A stretch of DNA of 64,000 bases from Acidobacteriaceae bacterium dw_441 (GCA_018449715.1 JAAVVA010000001.1:62001-126000); one strand, 5' to 3'. Counted from the first letter of the stretch, positions 36,117 to 46,300 are shown. Numbers and translations are program-made. Notes: generated by a model from the letters alone, not told the origin.

Positions 36117-37445
36117 TCAGATTCGTACTTCCCAGCCCTTCTCGTATTCGCGTCCCCACAGCCGCATCGCTTCAGCATCGCCCAGAATGTGAGCACTCTT
36201 CGAGTCAAGCCTCAGCTCCCGGTTTACGCTCCACGAGATATTGGACAACAGCAGCGTCGTGACTGAAATGTTTGCTATCTGGACTGGGGAATTGAGCTTT
36301 TCCTTGCTGTGGATCGCATTGATCCAGTTTGCAAAGTGCCCATCGGTCATCGAGTCCTTACTGATCAGATCACTGGATGAGCTTTCACGCCCTGTGGCGA
36401 ACTCATCCGTCTTCTTGCCCTTCCAGTCATATACTTCATAGCCCCGGCGATCGATGATTACAGTACCTTTGGTGCCGTGGATCACTGATCCTCGGTCGCG
36501 GTTATAGATTCGCATCCCCTGGCAGCTTCTGCCTTCCCAGGAGATTGTGCTCGACGGGTATTGGAAGCTGGTGATGAGAGTATCGTAGAACTCCCAATCA
36601 TCTTTGGCCTGATATCGGCCTCCCGTTGCTGTTACTGATTCCGGATATTCGACCTGAAGCGCCCATCGGCAGATATCGAGCTCATGTGTTCCATTGTTGA
36701 GAGCCTCTCCTGTTCCATATCGCCGTAGCCAGTGCCAGTTGTATGGATGGATGTTGTCTTTGTATTCGCTTCTCGGAGCAGGCCCCTGCCAAAGCTCCCA
36801 GTTCAGAGTCGATGGAACGGGCGCCACTTTGCCGGTCCCCATGCTGTTGCGCCGACTCACGTACCAACACTTTGCCAGGTATGTCTGACCGATAAGGCCT
36901 TCGTGGATCTGCTGAATGATCTTGATCGTGGGCTCCCAGGATCGCTGTTGATCGCCAACCTGCACGAGCTTTCCGTATTTCTGCTGAGCCTGGACCAGCA
37001 GTTCGCCCTCACGCGGGTTATGACTGGAGGGCTTTTCAACATAGACATGCTTGCCGGCCTTCAACCCCAGGATGGCCATCGGAGTATGCCAGTGATCGGG
37101 CAGCGCAATCGTGATGGCGTCGACGTCTTTGGACTCGAGTACTGTCCGGTAGTCGTTCACCGCTTGAGGAGCATAGCCGAGTTCGGTGGTTGCCTCCGCG
37201 GTGCGCTTTGCGAGCACCGTCGAGTCGACGTCACAGATATGCGACACCCTGGCGGAGGCATTTCCTTGCACGGCTGCTAAATGTGCCTGCCCCCTCCCAT
37301 TTACCCCGAGGACTGCGATGTTGAGGCGATCGTTCGCCCCTAGAATCTGTGCATAGCTCTTTGCTGTTGCTCCGATAGCTGCAGCGGTAGCTCCAGCGCC
37401 GAGAGAATACAAAACGGTTCGTCGGGTAATCACGGATTGGTTCAT
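36117..37445 (-). CDS. Tat-exported Gfo/Idh/MocA-family oxidoreductase
   Basis: 442 residues. Tat-type signal (TRRTVLYSLGAGATAAAIG) then Rossmann LNIAVLGVNGRGQAH (about 41-55), the family's EKPSSHNPREGE lysine motif (about 140-151) and a C-terminal dimerisation/substrate domain (GTHELDICRWALQV, WEGRSCQGMRIYNRDRGSV). The family oxidises or reduces sugars or cyclitols with NAD(P), often keeping the cofactor bound; exported members are common in Acidobacteria and Bacteroidetes. The partner isomerase gene downstream is decayed, so its role may now be orphaned. Substrate unknown. No clear Shine-Dalgarno before the ATG. Confidence 0.87.
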   Translation of the reverse strand: MNQSVITRRTVLYSLGAGATAAAIGATAKSYAQILGANDRLNIAVLGVNGRGQAHLAAVQGNASARVSHICDVDSTVLAKRTAEATTELGYAPQAVNDYRTVLESKDVDAITIALPDHWHTPMAILGLKAGKHVYVEKPSSHNPREGELLVQAQQKYGKLVQVGDQQRSWEPTIKIIQQIHEGLIGQTYLAKCWYVSRRNSMGTGKVAPVPSTLNWELWQGPAPRSEYKDNIHPYNWHWLRRYGTGEALNNGTHELDICRWALQVEYPESVTATGGRYQAKDDWEFYDTLITSFQYPSSTISWEGRSCQGMRIYNRDRGSVIHGTKGTVIIDRRGYEVYDWKGKKTDEFATGRESSSSDLISKDSMTDGHFANWINAIHSKEKLNSPVQIANISVTTLLLSNISWSVNRELRLDSKSAHILGDAEAMRLWGREYEKGWEVRI

Positions 37446-37807
37446 TTCTCCGAAGTCTGACGGCCATTCCGCCTGTAATTCAAGGGTGAAATCGGTGAAT
37501 ACCCTTTGTGTTCAGCGTGTGTTTCGCTAACAGCAGAGCGCGTACCGCGTGGGTTGGAGGGCGAACATTAAAATTCCTTCACATGTCCGGCTATACACGT
37601 GTGAGTCCACACCACGGTGGTAAAGTAAGAATCCAGACAAATGAATCAAGCTGTCCGCACCCTACAGGGTCTTGGTGATTGTGAGGGGGAATTGTTTGTT
37701 TCAATCCATGCAATGGCCAGAGCAGGCGATTTGGATGAGGTGCGGTCATTCAAGCAACGAGATGACCACCGGTAGATGCCGTTCTGTTCGGCGTTGTAGA
37801 GGCAGGA
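37446..37807. other. 362-base divergent gap between the oxidoreductase and the membrane-tethered regulator
   Basis: Should hold both promoters. An 8-base palindrome ACACGTGT lies near 37597; otherwise I see no repeat, hairpin or promoter that I would defend. Confidence 0.4.
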
Positions 37808-39094
37808 GTGTCGACAGCATCCATCAGCAGACCCGAAACGGGTACAGAACACGAGACACTGAGTCGCATTCTGCACAGCAAGCTGTTTGCGAATGCTCCA
37901 TTACTCTCCTCGTTTCTGGAGTACGTATGTCGCCGGGCGCTTGATGAGGGTGCTGCTCGTATCTCGGAACACGAGATAGGCGTCAATGTATTTCACAGGG
38001 CGCCGGACTACGATCCCAGTGAAGACAACATCGTTCGGAGTTATGCGCGGCAGCTCCGCAAACGTTTGGAAGGGTACTACGATACCGAGGGTCGAGACGA
38101 CTCTTGCCGCATAGACATCCCTAAAGGGGGATATGTACCTCGATTCACGACGCTCCCCCTTCCAGGTAGCAGTCCGGCTCCTTTCAATTTGCCTACGCAA
38201 CAGGAAGAGGAGGAGGGCCAGCATCGAGATCTTCCTGCGGTTTTAGAACGTCCTCGGAGAGGCCAGCTTTCGATCACGACATTTGTGTTATCGACATTGC
38301 TGTTATGCTTGCTGACGTTTGCGGCAACGAAGTACTTTGATATCACTCGCGGCAGACGCTCAAAGGGTCCCCTCTGGTCAGAGTTATTTTCGAGGAATCG
38401 GGACACATTCCTTGTCCCGGCAGATGCGGCCTTGGTCACTATCCAAGGGATCGAGGGCAGGATGTTCTCGCTCTCTGAATATGAGAACGGTTATCCAAAC
38501 GCCGACTCCGAGCCGGATTTCATTTCCACCCTCAAGACAAGACGGTTCACCAGCGTGATTGATCTCGATATCATAGCGAAACTGGAGCGGGTGCCGGGGA
38601 TTCGTTTAGACCGCGTCGTGATCCGTGCCGCTCGGAGTCTGCGCATTGAGGACTTAAGCAACAATAATGTGGTGTTAATCGGATCTCGCAACGGAATGCC
38701 GTGGGTCCAAGCATTCGAACGTGGCCTCAACTTTCATTTCGTATATCGCCCGACGGAGAGACGCGCCTGGATCGAGAACGTCCGACCTCAAGCGGGAGAA
38801 GCTACTATATTCTCCAGCGACTGGACTGGATTTACGAAAAAGACCTATGCCGTCATCGCATTTGTCCGCAATCTGAACAACACAGGCCATGTCTTGCTCA
38901 TTCAAGGATTGGATGGCGCAGGGACCGAAGCTGCCTCCGATCTGCTCTTCGACAGTGAGAGATCGAATGAACTGCTGGTCAAGTCAAAAAAGCCTGACGG
39001 CAGTGTCGGGCATTTTGAAGCCCTCATCGAAGCGGATGCAATTGAAAACCACCCAACTATGATTCGTGTCGTGGCCATACGGACTTTGCCCTGA
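37808..39094 (+). CDS. Membrane-tethered regulator-like protein of acidobacterial type
   Basis: 428 residues. GTG start with AGAGG five bases upstream. The N-terminal domain (about 13-115) has the pattern LSRILHSKLFANAPLLSSFLEYV, then EHEIGVNVFHRAPDYDPSEDNIVR, SYARQLRKRLEGYY and IDIPKGGYVPRF. In acidobacterial proteins this block precedes adenylate-cyclase, TPR or membrane modules, and I take it for a winged-helix-like DNA-binding domain, though I know of no experimental proof. One membrane helix (about 157-178) separates it from an extracytoplasmic domain of about 240 residues with no family I recognise. The arrangement resembles ToxR/CadC. It lies 500 bases upstream of the module-2 receptor, a likely target. 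The alternative is a sensor without DNA binding. Confidence 0.6.
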   Translation: MSTASISRPETGTEHETLSRILHSKLFANAPLLSSFLEYVCRRALDEGAARISEHEIGVNVFHRAPDYDPSEDNIVRSYARQLRKRLEGYYDTEGRDDSCRIDIPKGGYVPRFTTLPLPGSSPAPFNLPTQQEEEEGQHRDLPAVLERPRRGQLSITTFVLSTLLLCLLTFAATKYFDITRGRRSKGPLWSELFSRNRDTFLVPADAALVTIQGIEGRMFSLSEYENGYPNADSEPDFISTLKTRRFTSVIDLDIIAKLERVPGIRLDRVVIRAARSLRIEDLSNNNVVLIGSRNGMPWVQAFERGLNFHFVYRPTERRAWIENVRPQAGEATIFSSDWTGFTKKTYAVIAFVRNLNNTGHVLLIQGLDGAGTEAASDLLFDSERSNELLVKSKKPDGSVGHFEALIEADAIENHPTMIRVVAIRTLP

Positions 39095-39594
39095 TCGAGC
39101 CTACCGCATGAGGCCGCTATTCGTGGGGACTCGTAGTCCAATCGCCTAACTTGAATTCAAGGTAAATGATTCATTCTCTATGGAGCGTTCACGGTCGGAG
39201 ACCGTGTCAGATCCGCTATCCACATAGGGTTAGATCTGTGTATACCCCTGAGTTGTAAACGAATTTTCACACGTTCTCAAAGCCTTGGGCCACCGCACTG
39301 AAGATCGCGCAGGGCTCGAAAACACGTGGGCCCCACACTGCGTACACTTGATCGCCCTTCCCAAAATCTCCACCATCGGACTATCTCGCTTATCCGGTCT
39401 CTGTAGCTATGTTCATTGCATTTCGTCGACTTGCGTATTTGCGCAGCCATCGGGCCTTTCCGTTCCATGGCTGCTCAGGTTGTCGCAATGCCAACCGTTG
39501 CTCTCCCCTCGCAAGCTGAAGCGAAATCGTTCTGCAACGAGGGATACAGGTGGTCTGAAGGTGATCACTGGCATAAAGATTTTTGGAGGATCTC
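39095..39594. promoter_or_regulatory. 500-base control region before the module-2 receptor
   Basis: Contains a perfect 7-bp inverted repeat CACGGTC-gga-GACCGTG (39190-39206), about 95 bases after the regulator gene, and GTGGG-c-CCCAC (39327-39337). Both are candidate binding sites for the upstream regulator or a weak hairpin. GGAGG directly precedes the receptor ATG. No -35/-10 pair is assigned. Confidence 0.35.
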
Positions 39595-42500
39595 ATGAAT
39601 CGGACTCACTGGAACATTGTTGTGCTTCTTCTCCTGGGGATAGTTACTTCGGCACTCTTGCTTCCCGAAGCAGCCTTTGCCCAGATTGACGCAGGCGGAG
39701 TGGCCGGGACCGTACGGGACTCTGCAGGTGCCGTGGTTGGAGGAGTTCGGATCACGCTCACCGAAGACGTGTCCAATCTCAAATCAACGACACAGTCCAA
39801 CCAGTCCGGCGCTTACGCCTTTAATGGCGTCAAACCCGGAGGATATACCGTTACAGCCTCATCCCCTGGATTCCAGACCTTCGTGGCTGCGGGAGTCATG
39901 GTGCACGTGCAGCAGACATCGACCCTTGATATCGGGTTACAACTGGGTAATGTCCAACAACAAGTGAGCGTTACGGCGGCCGCACCACTGTTGCAGGCCG
40001 AGGATGCATCGCTTGGTCAGACGATCGGCTCCCAGGCGATCAATGACCTGCCACTGAATGGACGCAACTGGGGATCCCTCGGCCAGCTCGTCGCAGGCGT
40101 TGCGACAACCCCTGGGAGCAATCCAGGAAGCGCCTTTTACTCGGTGAACGGCGTCCAGATGTATCAGAACGATTTTCGCCTGAATGGCATTAACAACAAT
40201 ATCGAGTTCTTCGGAGGCAGTTCGGTCGGCACCGATGCCACGATCACCCCTCCTCCCGACGCTATTCAAGAGTTCAGGCTCCAGAGCGGAGACTACAGCG
40301 CGGAGTTCGGACACTCGACCGGTGGTGTCGTGAACGCCGTTGTCCGCTCGGGAAGCAATCAGCTTCACGGAAACCTCTGGGAGTACATCCGCAATGAAGC
40401 GTTCAATGCGAACGGGTACTTCTCCAAGCACGGAGCCGTCATCACACCACGCGCGGAATATCGCCAGAACCAATTCGGCGGAACGATTGGTGGTCCGGTT
40501 CTGATTCCTAAACTCTACGATGGTAGAAATCGTACTTTCTTCTTTTTCGATTATCAGGGAACACGAATCCTGTCTCCTTCTCAGGCTTCCGGTACTGTCC
40601 CGACGGCAAGCATGGTGAGCAGTGGATTCACCAATCTCCAAGATATGATCACCTACAACAGCGGCACGACGACCGATGGCCTTGGTCGTAAGTTTGCCCA
40701 CGGAACCATTCTTGATCCGGCGACAACCCGGCAGGTTGCCGCCGGCCAGATGGACCCGATTACCGGACTCCAGAATCGATCGAGCAGCGCCATCTACGTT
40801 CGTGACCCCTTTTACGCGGGCGGAAGCCTAGGCGGAATCACCGATTTTACCGGAAGGGCGTCCCTCCTCAATCGGATTCCTGCGGGACGTCTTGATCCGA
40901 ACGCGCTCAAGCTCCTTGCTATGTATCCTGCTCCATTGTTCTCCGGACAGCTACAAAACAACTTCCGCTCGAATGAGCGAGCGACGCAGACGCAGAACAC
41001 ATACGACATTCGAATCGATGAGACCTTCGGGGAGAAGGATACGCTCTTCGGCGTATTCGACGAGAGCCACTTCACGCAACTCGCTCCTGGAGGACTCCCC
41101 GGCCAGAACGATCAGAACAACAGCTTCCCGGCGTATGCAATCGCCGTAGGTTACAACCACGTCTTCACCCCGACATGGAGCAACGAGTTGCACATTGGTT
41201 TCGGTCACAGCGTCAAAGATCAAATTCTGTCCAACGCGAGCGTTTCGGGACTTCCAGAGCAGTACGGCATCGGAGGGATTCCCCAGGTCCCGGGCAATGG
41301 GGGCATGTCCTCGATCAGCATCGGCGGATTGACCTCGCTTGGGCCCACGGACGACCGGCCTACGATTGGTTCGAGCTGGGATCTTGAAGCTGTCGATAAC
41401 GTAACCAAGACACTTCACAACCATACCTTCAAGATGGGTGTTCAATGGGACTGGCTCGGTGGAAACCGGACCCAGCCTGCAGCGCCCAGGGGAGCATTTA
41501 CCTTCAGTGGACAGTTCAGTGATGTTCCCAATTCGAATGCAAAGCTGAATGGCATCGCCGACATGCTGTTGACTCCGGCTAAATCCAACGTGGGTGGTGT
41601 GGACAACGTTGGAGGTTTGACAACCTTCCTGGGCTCGAACTTCAACGCAACACAGTACCGCCGCTACTATACAGGGCTGTATTTCCAGGACAACTGGAGG
41701 ATCACTCCGGCTCTTACGCTCAACCTCGGCCTCCGCTGGGATTACTTCACGCCGTATCAAGAAGCAAATGGAAGGCAGGCTAACTTCATTCCGTCGGGCA
41801 ACGGCAACGGATCGCCCGGAACCTATTACATGCCGAAGCAAGGATGCGACGTCGCCCGTAACTCAGCGTTCGACGCTTTGCTCGCCGCCAGCAACATTAC
41901 CCTGGACTGTGTGTCGGATAAGACCCTGGGCCATGCACAGGTGAGCAACTTCGCACCGAGAGTAGGTTTTGCTTACCGTGTATTTCCCACCTTGGTTGTT
42001 CGCGGTGGTTATGGCATCTCGTATGGAGCGCTCGGGAACCTGGGCACGCAGGGAACCCTCGGTACGAACTATCCCTTCATCTACTCGATTACCCAGACAG
42101 CTCCAAACTCTCAGGCTCCTCTTCTGTTGTCCAATGGAGAGACGGCGACGCTCGAGAACACATTCACAACGATCAACCTTTCCAATCCAGCGTTTGTCAA
42201 TCCGAAGGGCCTAAGCCTCTTCGGCCGCCAGTGGGACTACCGGACACCCTACGTCCAGACCTACAATCTCACCGTGCAAGACCAGTTCACCAAGCACGAT
42301 GCGATCCAGATCGGATATGTTGGAACGCTCGGCAGGCACCTGGACAACATCCTGATCGGCAGTAACTCACCCTCGGAGATCCTGCCACCTGGAACCAACG
42401 TCTCCCAGATCCCTTCGCAGAGCAACAACTTCCAGAGCTTCATTCCGTTCCCCAATTTTGCCCCGAATTCAACGTACGAGACAACCAATGCTGCAAGCTC

Positions 42501-43251
42501 TTATAACTCCATGCAGATGACCTATCAGCATGAGTTGAGCAACGGTCTGTCGTTGCTGGCCAACTATACCTACAGCAAGTGTTTTAGCAACCAGCGGACG
42601 CAGGGAACGGGTTCGTCGGCATATCGCGCTCCATGGCTGCCAGGCTTTGGTATCTCACGAGATTACGGTCTCTGCGATACCGATACAACAAACACCATTC
42701 ACGTGTCTGGCGGGTATGCGCTTCCCATTGGGCGCGGCAAAACGTTCCTGCACGGCATGTCGAGATTGGCAGACACCTTCTTCGGTGGCTGGGCTGCCAA
42801 CGGCATCTACACCTATCAGACCGGCAATCCTCTTACGGTCAGCTGCGCTACGGCGACCACGTCAGGCTTCGGCTGCTTTGCCCCAGTGGTTCAGGGGCAG
42901 GATCTCTACTCCGGGCCTCACAATGTCTCGCAGTGGCTCAATCCTCACGCCTTTGGGCAGCCGGCTGCGGCAACGCAAATCGGCCAGACAGACTACTCCG
43001 TGCTGGGGGGCAACCCGCAGCAGGCACGAGGCCCGAACTGGTATAACGTCGATTCCTCAGTGTTCAAGCAGTTCCAGATTACGGAGGGTTTGCGGCTGCA
43101 GTTCCGTGCCGAGGCATTCAATACCTTCAACCATGCCCAGTTCTCACAACCTGGAAGTCTGAACTACTCCAATCCATCCAACTTCGCTGTCATCACATCC
43201 ACTCGGAACGGCCCACGTCTTCTCCAATTTGCCTTGAAGGTGGCGTTCTAA
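39595..43251 (+). CDS. Oar-like TonB-dependent receptor, module 2
   Basis: 1218 residues. GGAGG six bases before the ATG; signal peptide ends LLPEAAFA-Q. A carboxypeptidase-regulatory-like domain follows (GVAGTVRDSAGAVVGGVRIT, about 38-120), then the plug (DLPLNGRNWGSLGQLVAGV, NGINNNIEFFGG, AEFGHSTGGVVNAVVRSGS, about 145-260) and a barrel finishing LQFALKVAF with the terminal aromatic residue. The family works with TonB-ExbBD at the outer membrane. Compared with module 1 the plug and barrel are clearly paralogous but far apart, so this is not a recent duplication. The downstream PI-PLC-like and PHP hydrolase genes share its strand, and the regulator-like gene lies upstream. Substrate unknown. 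Confidence 0.88.
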   Translation: MNRTHWNIVVLLLLGIVTSALLLPEAAFAQIDAGGVAGTVRDSAGAVVGGVRITLTEDVSNLKSTTQSNQSGAYAFNGVKPGGYTVTASSPGFQTFVAAGVMVHVQQTSTLDIGLQLGNVQQQVSVTAAAPLLQAEDASLGQTIGSQAINDLPLNGRNWGSLGQLVAGVATTPGSNPGSAFYSVNGVQMYQNDFRLNGINNNIEFFGGSSVGTDATITPPPDAIQEFRLQSGDYSAEFGHSTGGVVNAVVRSGSNQLHGNLWEYIRNEAFNANGYFSKHGAVITPRAEYRQNQFGGTIGGPVLIPKLYDGRNRTFFFFDYQGTRILSPSQASGTVPTASMVSSGFTNLQDMITYNSGTTTDGLGRKFAHGTILDPATTRQVAAGQMDPITGLQNRSSSAIYVRDPFYAGGSLGGITDFTGRASLLNRIPAGRLDPNALKLLAMYPAPLFSGQLQNNFRSNERATQTQNTYDIRIDETFGEKDTLFGVFDESHFTQLAPGGLPGQNDQNNSFPAYAIAVGYNHVFTPTWSNELHIGFGHSVKDQILSNASVSGLPEQYGIGGIPQVPGNGGMSSISIGGLTSLGPTDDRPTIGSSWDLEAVDNVTKTLHNHTFKMGVQWDWLGGNRTQPAAPRGAFTFSGQFSDVPNSNAKLNGIADMLLTPAKSNVGGVDNVGGLTTFLGSNFNATQYRRYYTGLYFQDNWRITPALTLNLGLRWDYFTPYQEANGRQANFIPSGNGNGSPGTYYMPKQGCDVARNSAFDALLAASNITLDCVSDKTLGHAQVSNFAPRVGFAYRVFPTLVVRGGYGISYGALGNLGTQGTLGTNYPFIYSITQTAPNSQAPLLLSNGETATLENTFTTINLSNPAFVNPKGLSLFGRQWDYRTPYVQTYNLTVQDQFTKHDAIQIGYVGTLGRHLDNILIGSNSPSEILPPGTNVSQIPSQSNNFQSFIPFPNFAPNSTYETTNAASSYNSMQMTYQHELSNGLSLLANYTYSKCFSNQRTQGTGSSAYRAPWLPGFGISRDYGLCDTDTTNTIHVSGGYALPIGRGKTFLHGMSRLADTFFGGWAANGIYTYQTGNPLTVSCATATTSGFGCFAPVVQGQDLYSGPHNVSQWLNPHAFGQPAAATQIGQTDYSVLGGNPQQARGPNWYNVDSSVFKQFQITEGLRLQFRAEAFNTFNHAQFSQPGSLNYSNPSNFAVITSTRNGPRLLQFALKVAF

Positions 43252-43394
43252 AGCAGCTGTTGATCGCCCGACCTGCGGCATTCACAACCCCGCAGGTCTT
43301 CATCGGGATTGCTGGCTCCGCGGTCTGCCGCAGGAGCTGGCAACCTCTATCGTCGGCCATAGAAGGAATTGCTGTCAGGAGAGGAATTACTGCA

Positions 43395-44456
43395 ATGTTT
43401 CGCACGAGTGTTTGGAGAATCGGTTTGCTGGCAGTGGGACTGGTGGGCTCGCACAACGTCTACGCGCAAAGCGCGAACCAGAGTTTTGTGAATCACGGGA
43501 AGCCCATATTGGATGCTCATAACTGCTATCCCTACAAGGGGGAGTGGAAGGACCGTGTCAGCAGGGCTCTCAACTCTGGATTTCCTGTTGCGATCGAACA
43601 GGATCTTGCATGGTATGTCGACCCATCTACCGGTAAAGGACGGGTCGTCGTCTCCCACACGCCCAAGACGACAGGCGTAGAGCCGACTGTTCGGGAGTAT
43701 TTCTTTGAACAGGTGCGGCCCACCATCGAGAAAGCATTGGCCGAGCACAAGCGCGACCAGTGGCCGCTGATCGTTCTTCACTTCGATATCAAAGACAACC
43801 AGCCGGCTCTTCTCGAAGCCGTGTGGCAGCTTCTGGGCGAATACGAGCCCTGGCTTTCGACTGCAGTCAAGACCGATCATCCGGAAAAGCTCTCGCCCAT
43901 AGATCGAAAACCGATTCTTGTGATCACCGAAAACTCGGATGCTCAAGCAAAGGTCTTTAATGACAATGTGCCTGTTGGTGCTAAACTCCGCGTCTTCGCC
44001 GCGGCTCATATGCAGCAGCCACCTTCCGATATGTCCATGGAGGAGAAAGCTCACTGGGCTGTAACTGTATCTCCTGAGCAACTCGTCAGCGAGCCTCCGA
44101 CGAACTACCGGCGATGGTGGAACAACTCATGGTGGGACGTCGAAGAGGGTGGGGAAACAAAGGCAGGGGATTGGACCCAGGCTGACGACCAGCGTCTGCG
44201 CGCACTGGTCGATCATGCGCACAAGCTGGGGTACTGGATACGCTTTTATACTCTCGACGGCTTCTCTCCGGAAAACGACCGAGGATGGGGACGTGGCTAT
44301 AACTTTGGTTCGGCGGAGGCCGCGGTTCTGCGTTGGAAGGCGTCCATTGCCGCAGGCGTGAATTTCATTGCGACCGATCAATACGAAGACCTTGCGACGT
44401 ATCTGAAGCAAGATGCAAAAGAACTGCGTCCCTCAGCATCGCCGACAGGTCATTGA
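43395..44456 (+). CDS. Exported PI-PLC-like phosphodiesterase
   Basis: 353 residues from the ATG preceded by AGGA; signal peptide LLAVGLVGSHNVYA-Q. The mature part opens ILDAHNCYPYKGEW with the His expected at the start of a PLC-like TIM barrel, then SGFPVAIEQDLAW (metal-binding Glu/Asp), VVVSHTPK (second His), WPLIVLHFDIKDNQ and, at the end, WIRFYTLDGF and FIATDQYEDL. This is the order seen in PI-specific phospholipase C and glycerophosphodiester phosphodiesterase-like enzymes. The exact lipid or diester is not predictable. A gap of 143 bases separates it from the receptor, so a shared transcript with module 2 is likely. Upstream codons are open but lack a start signal. Confidence 0.75.
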   Translation: MFRTSVWRIGLLAVGLVGSHNVYAQSANQSFVNHGKPILDAHNCYPYKGEWKDRVSRALNSGFPVAIEQDLAWYVDPSTGKGRVVVSHTPKTTGVEPTVREYFFEQVRPTIEKALAEHKRDQWPLIVLHFDIKDNQPALLEAVWQLLGEYEPWLSTAVKTDHPEKLSPIDRKPILVITENSDAQAKVFNDNVPVGAKLRVFAAAHMQQPPSDMSMEEKAHWAVTVSPEQLVSEPPTNYRRWWNNSWWDVEEGGETKAGDWTQADDQRLRALVDHAHKLGYWIRFYTLDGFSPENDRGWGRGYNFGSAEAAVLRWKASIAAGVNFIATDQYEDLATYLKQDAKELRPSASPTGH

Positions 44457-44677
44457 TCCGAACAAGACCAAGGCAGTTTTGATTCCGTGAGGGGCCAAGT
44501 GTCTACGGCAGCCTCAAACGAGAACAATACTCTGGACACTGCCACTCGATCTCATGGCGTCAATCGGAGATCAAGTGGCAGCGCTTCGACCGGCAACCAG
44601 ATTCCGGTTTGCAACTGGCTGGTGGCCATCAGGCCTCCGCAACGTCAAATCGCACTCGACCTGGAAAGAAACCAACA

Positions 44678-46138
44678 ATGATTCAATCGATACGATCTCT
44701 CAGCTCGTTCCTCCTGCTCCTGCTGGCTTGTTCTCTGTCTCTGCATGCGCAGGTGCAGAAGCCTGACGTGGTCCTTGAAGGGGATGTCACCGCAGCGCAA
44801 AACCGCACTCACTTCTTCGTCCCATTCGCTGTTCCTCAGGGGGTTCACCGTATTACGGTTGACTTCAGCTATACCCACCGGCAGGAGAAGACGACTCTCA
44901 ACATCGGTATTCATGATCCGAATGGCTTTCGGGGACAGAGTGGAAGCAACAAAGATCATTTCACACTAGGACCGGGAGATGCGACGGCTTCTTATATCCC
45001 TGGATTCATTCCGCCAGGGCAGTGGAAGTTGTTGATCTCTGTCTCCAGCATTCGTCCGGAACTCACTTCGCACTATCGCGCGGAGATACGGTTCAACTCC
45101 CCGCTTGAGGATGCGAGCTTTACGCTGCAACCTCTTGAGACTTCGGCTCGCTGGTATCGCGGGGATCTGCATATGCACACTGCGCACAGCGACGGTAGCT
45201 GCGTGAACCAGAGCGGAACTCGCGTTCCATGCCCTCTCTTCCTGACTGCACAGATGGCCGCCTCTCGAGGGCTCGACTTTATCGCCATCTCGGACCATAA
45301 CTCCCTGGCGCACTATGCCGAGATGCGAGAGCTGCAGCCGTATTTCAGCAAGCTGCTTTTGGTGCCAGGCAGGGAGATGACCACCTTTTACGGTCACTTC
45401 AATGCATTCGGTACGACGCAGTATGTCAACTATCTGGTGGCGGAAAAGGGTGGAAGAACCATTGATCAGGTGATTTCAGATGTCCGCGCTCAAGGAGGCA
45501 TCGTATCGATCAACCATCCTATGTCACCGACCGATGAGCGCTGCCGTGGATGTGGCTGGGGACCGCCGGACTCTGTCGATCTGGCGAAGGTGTCCTCTAT
45601 CGAGGTCGTGAATGCCAATCGTGTCATGTCTCCCTTTTGGGATGAGCAGATTGCCAAGGGACACCGGATCACGGGAGTCGGAGGTAGTGACAATCATGAG
45701 GCACCGAAGACGGACAACATTCCCTCCGCGATCGGACATCCCACCACTGCCGTGTGGGCGACGGAACTTTCTGTAGCGGGCATTCTCGACGGCATCCGCG
45801 CGGGCCACGTCTTCATCGACGTCTCCGGATCCCGGGGGCGAGTACTGGAAGTAGACGCACATACGGCAGACGCAACAGCGCACATGGGCGATGCCATCTC
45901 CGTTGCAAACGGTACGGCGGTGACGTTACGGGTCCATGCCGTAGGCTGCAAAGACGGTTCTGTCCAGACCATCGTCGATGGCAAGCCGTTCGACGCACCC
46001 GCTACGCTGAGCGAGGATGATCAAGCCATTGAAACGCACTGGACCAGTGACGGGCACCGTCATTGGATTCGTTTCGTCGTGCTTGATAAAGAGGGAAAGC
46101 CTGAGTTGCTGGGGAACTCGGTCTACGTGAACTTCTGA
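44678..46138 (+). CDS. Exported CehA/McbA-type PHP metallohydrolase
   Basis: 486 residues; signal peptide LLLLLACSLSLHA-Q. The N-terminal 130 residues form a beta domain (HRITVDFSYTHRQ, GQWKLLISVSS). Then a PHP-type metal site: RGDLHMHTAHSDGSC (His-x-His), FIAISDHNSLAHY, PGREMTTFYGHFNAFG, IVSINHPMSP and GGSDNHEAP, so all expected His/Asp ligands are present. A C-terminal beta domain follows. Relatives of the CehA/McbA group hydrolyse carbamates or phosphoesters; the natural substrate here is unknown. The Cys-containing RCRGCGWGPP insert after the NHP motif is typical of exported members. It is the last gene of module 2 and is followed by a strong hairpin. Confidence 0.8.
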   Translation: MIQSIRSLSSFLLLLLACSLSLHAQVQKPDVVLEGDVTAAQNRTHFFVPFAVPQGVHRITVDFSYTHRQEKTTLNIGIHDPNGFRGQSGSNKDHFTLGPGDATASYIPGFIPPGQWKLLISVSSIRPELTSHYRAEIRFNSPLEDASFTLQPLETSARWYRGDLHMHTAHSDGSCVNQSGTRVPCPLFLTAQMAASRGLDFIAISDHNSLAHYAEMRELQPYFSKLLLVPGREMTTFYGHFNAFGTTQYVNYLVAEKGGRTIDQVISDVRAQGGIVSINHPMSPTDERCRGCGWGPPDSVDLAKVSSIEVVNANRVMSPFWDEQIAKGHRITGVGGSDNHEAPKTDNIPSAIGHPTTAVWATELSVAGILDGIRAGHVFIDVSGSRGRVLEVDAHTADATAHMGDAISVANGTAVTLRVHAVGCKDGSVQTIVDGKPFDAPATLSEDDQAIETHWTSDGHRHWIRFVVLDKEGKPELLGNSVYVNF

Positions 46139-46168
46139 AGACGAGTCCACAAGCAGCCAAGCCGTCTG

Positions 46169-46215
46169 TATGCTCTGTCCTCGTCATGGGAAATTCGTGA
46201 CGAGGACAGAGCATA
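46169..46215. terminator. Perfect 18-bp hairpin between convergent genes
   Basis: TATGCTCTGTCCTCGTCA, an 11-base loop and the exact complement. It lies 30 bases after the PHP hydrolase and 120 bases beyond the end of the convergent TetR gene. There is no strict T-run, so a bidirectional terminator or mRNA-stabilising hairpin is likely. Confidence 0.65.
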
Positions 46216-46300
46216 AGAGGTTTCTCTTCCTCGAAGCTAAATCCCTTGGGCGAGAGGCATTGTTTTCTCAATTCGCGATATCAGCGTGATGCGTTCATTG

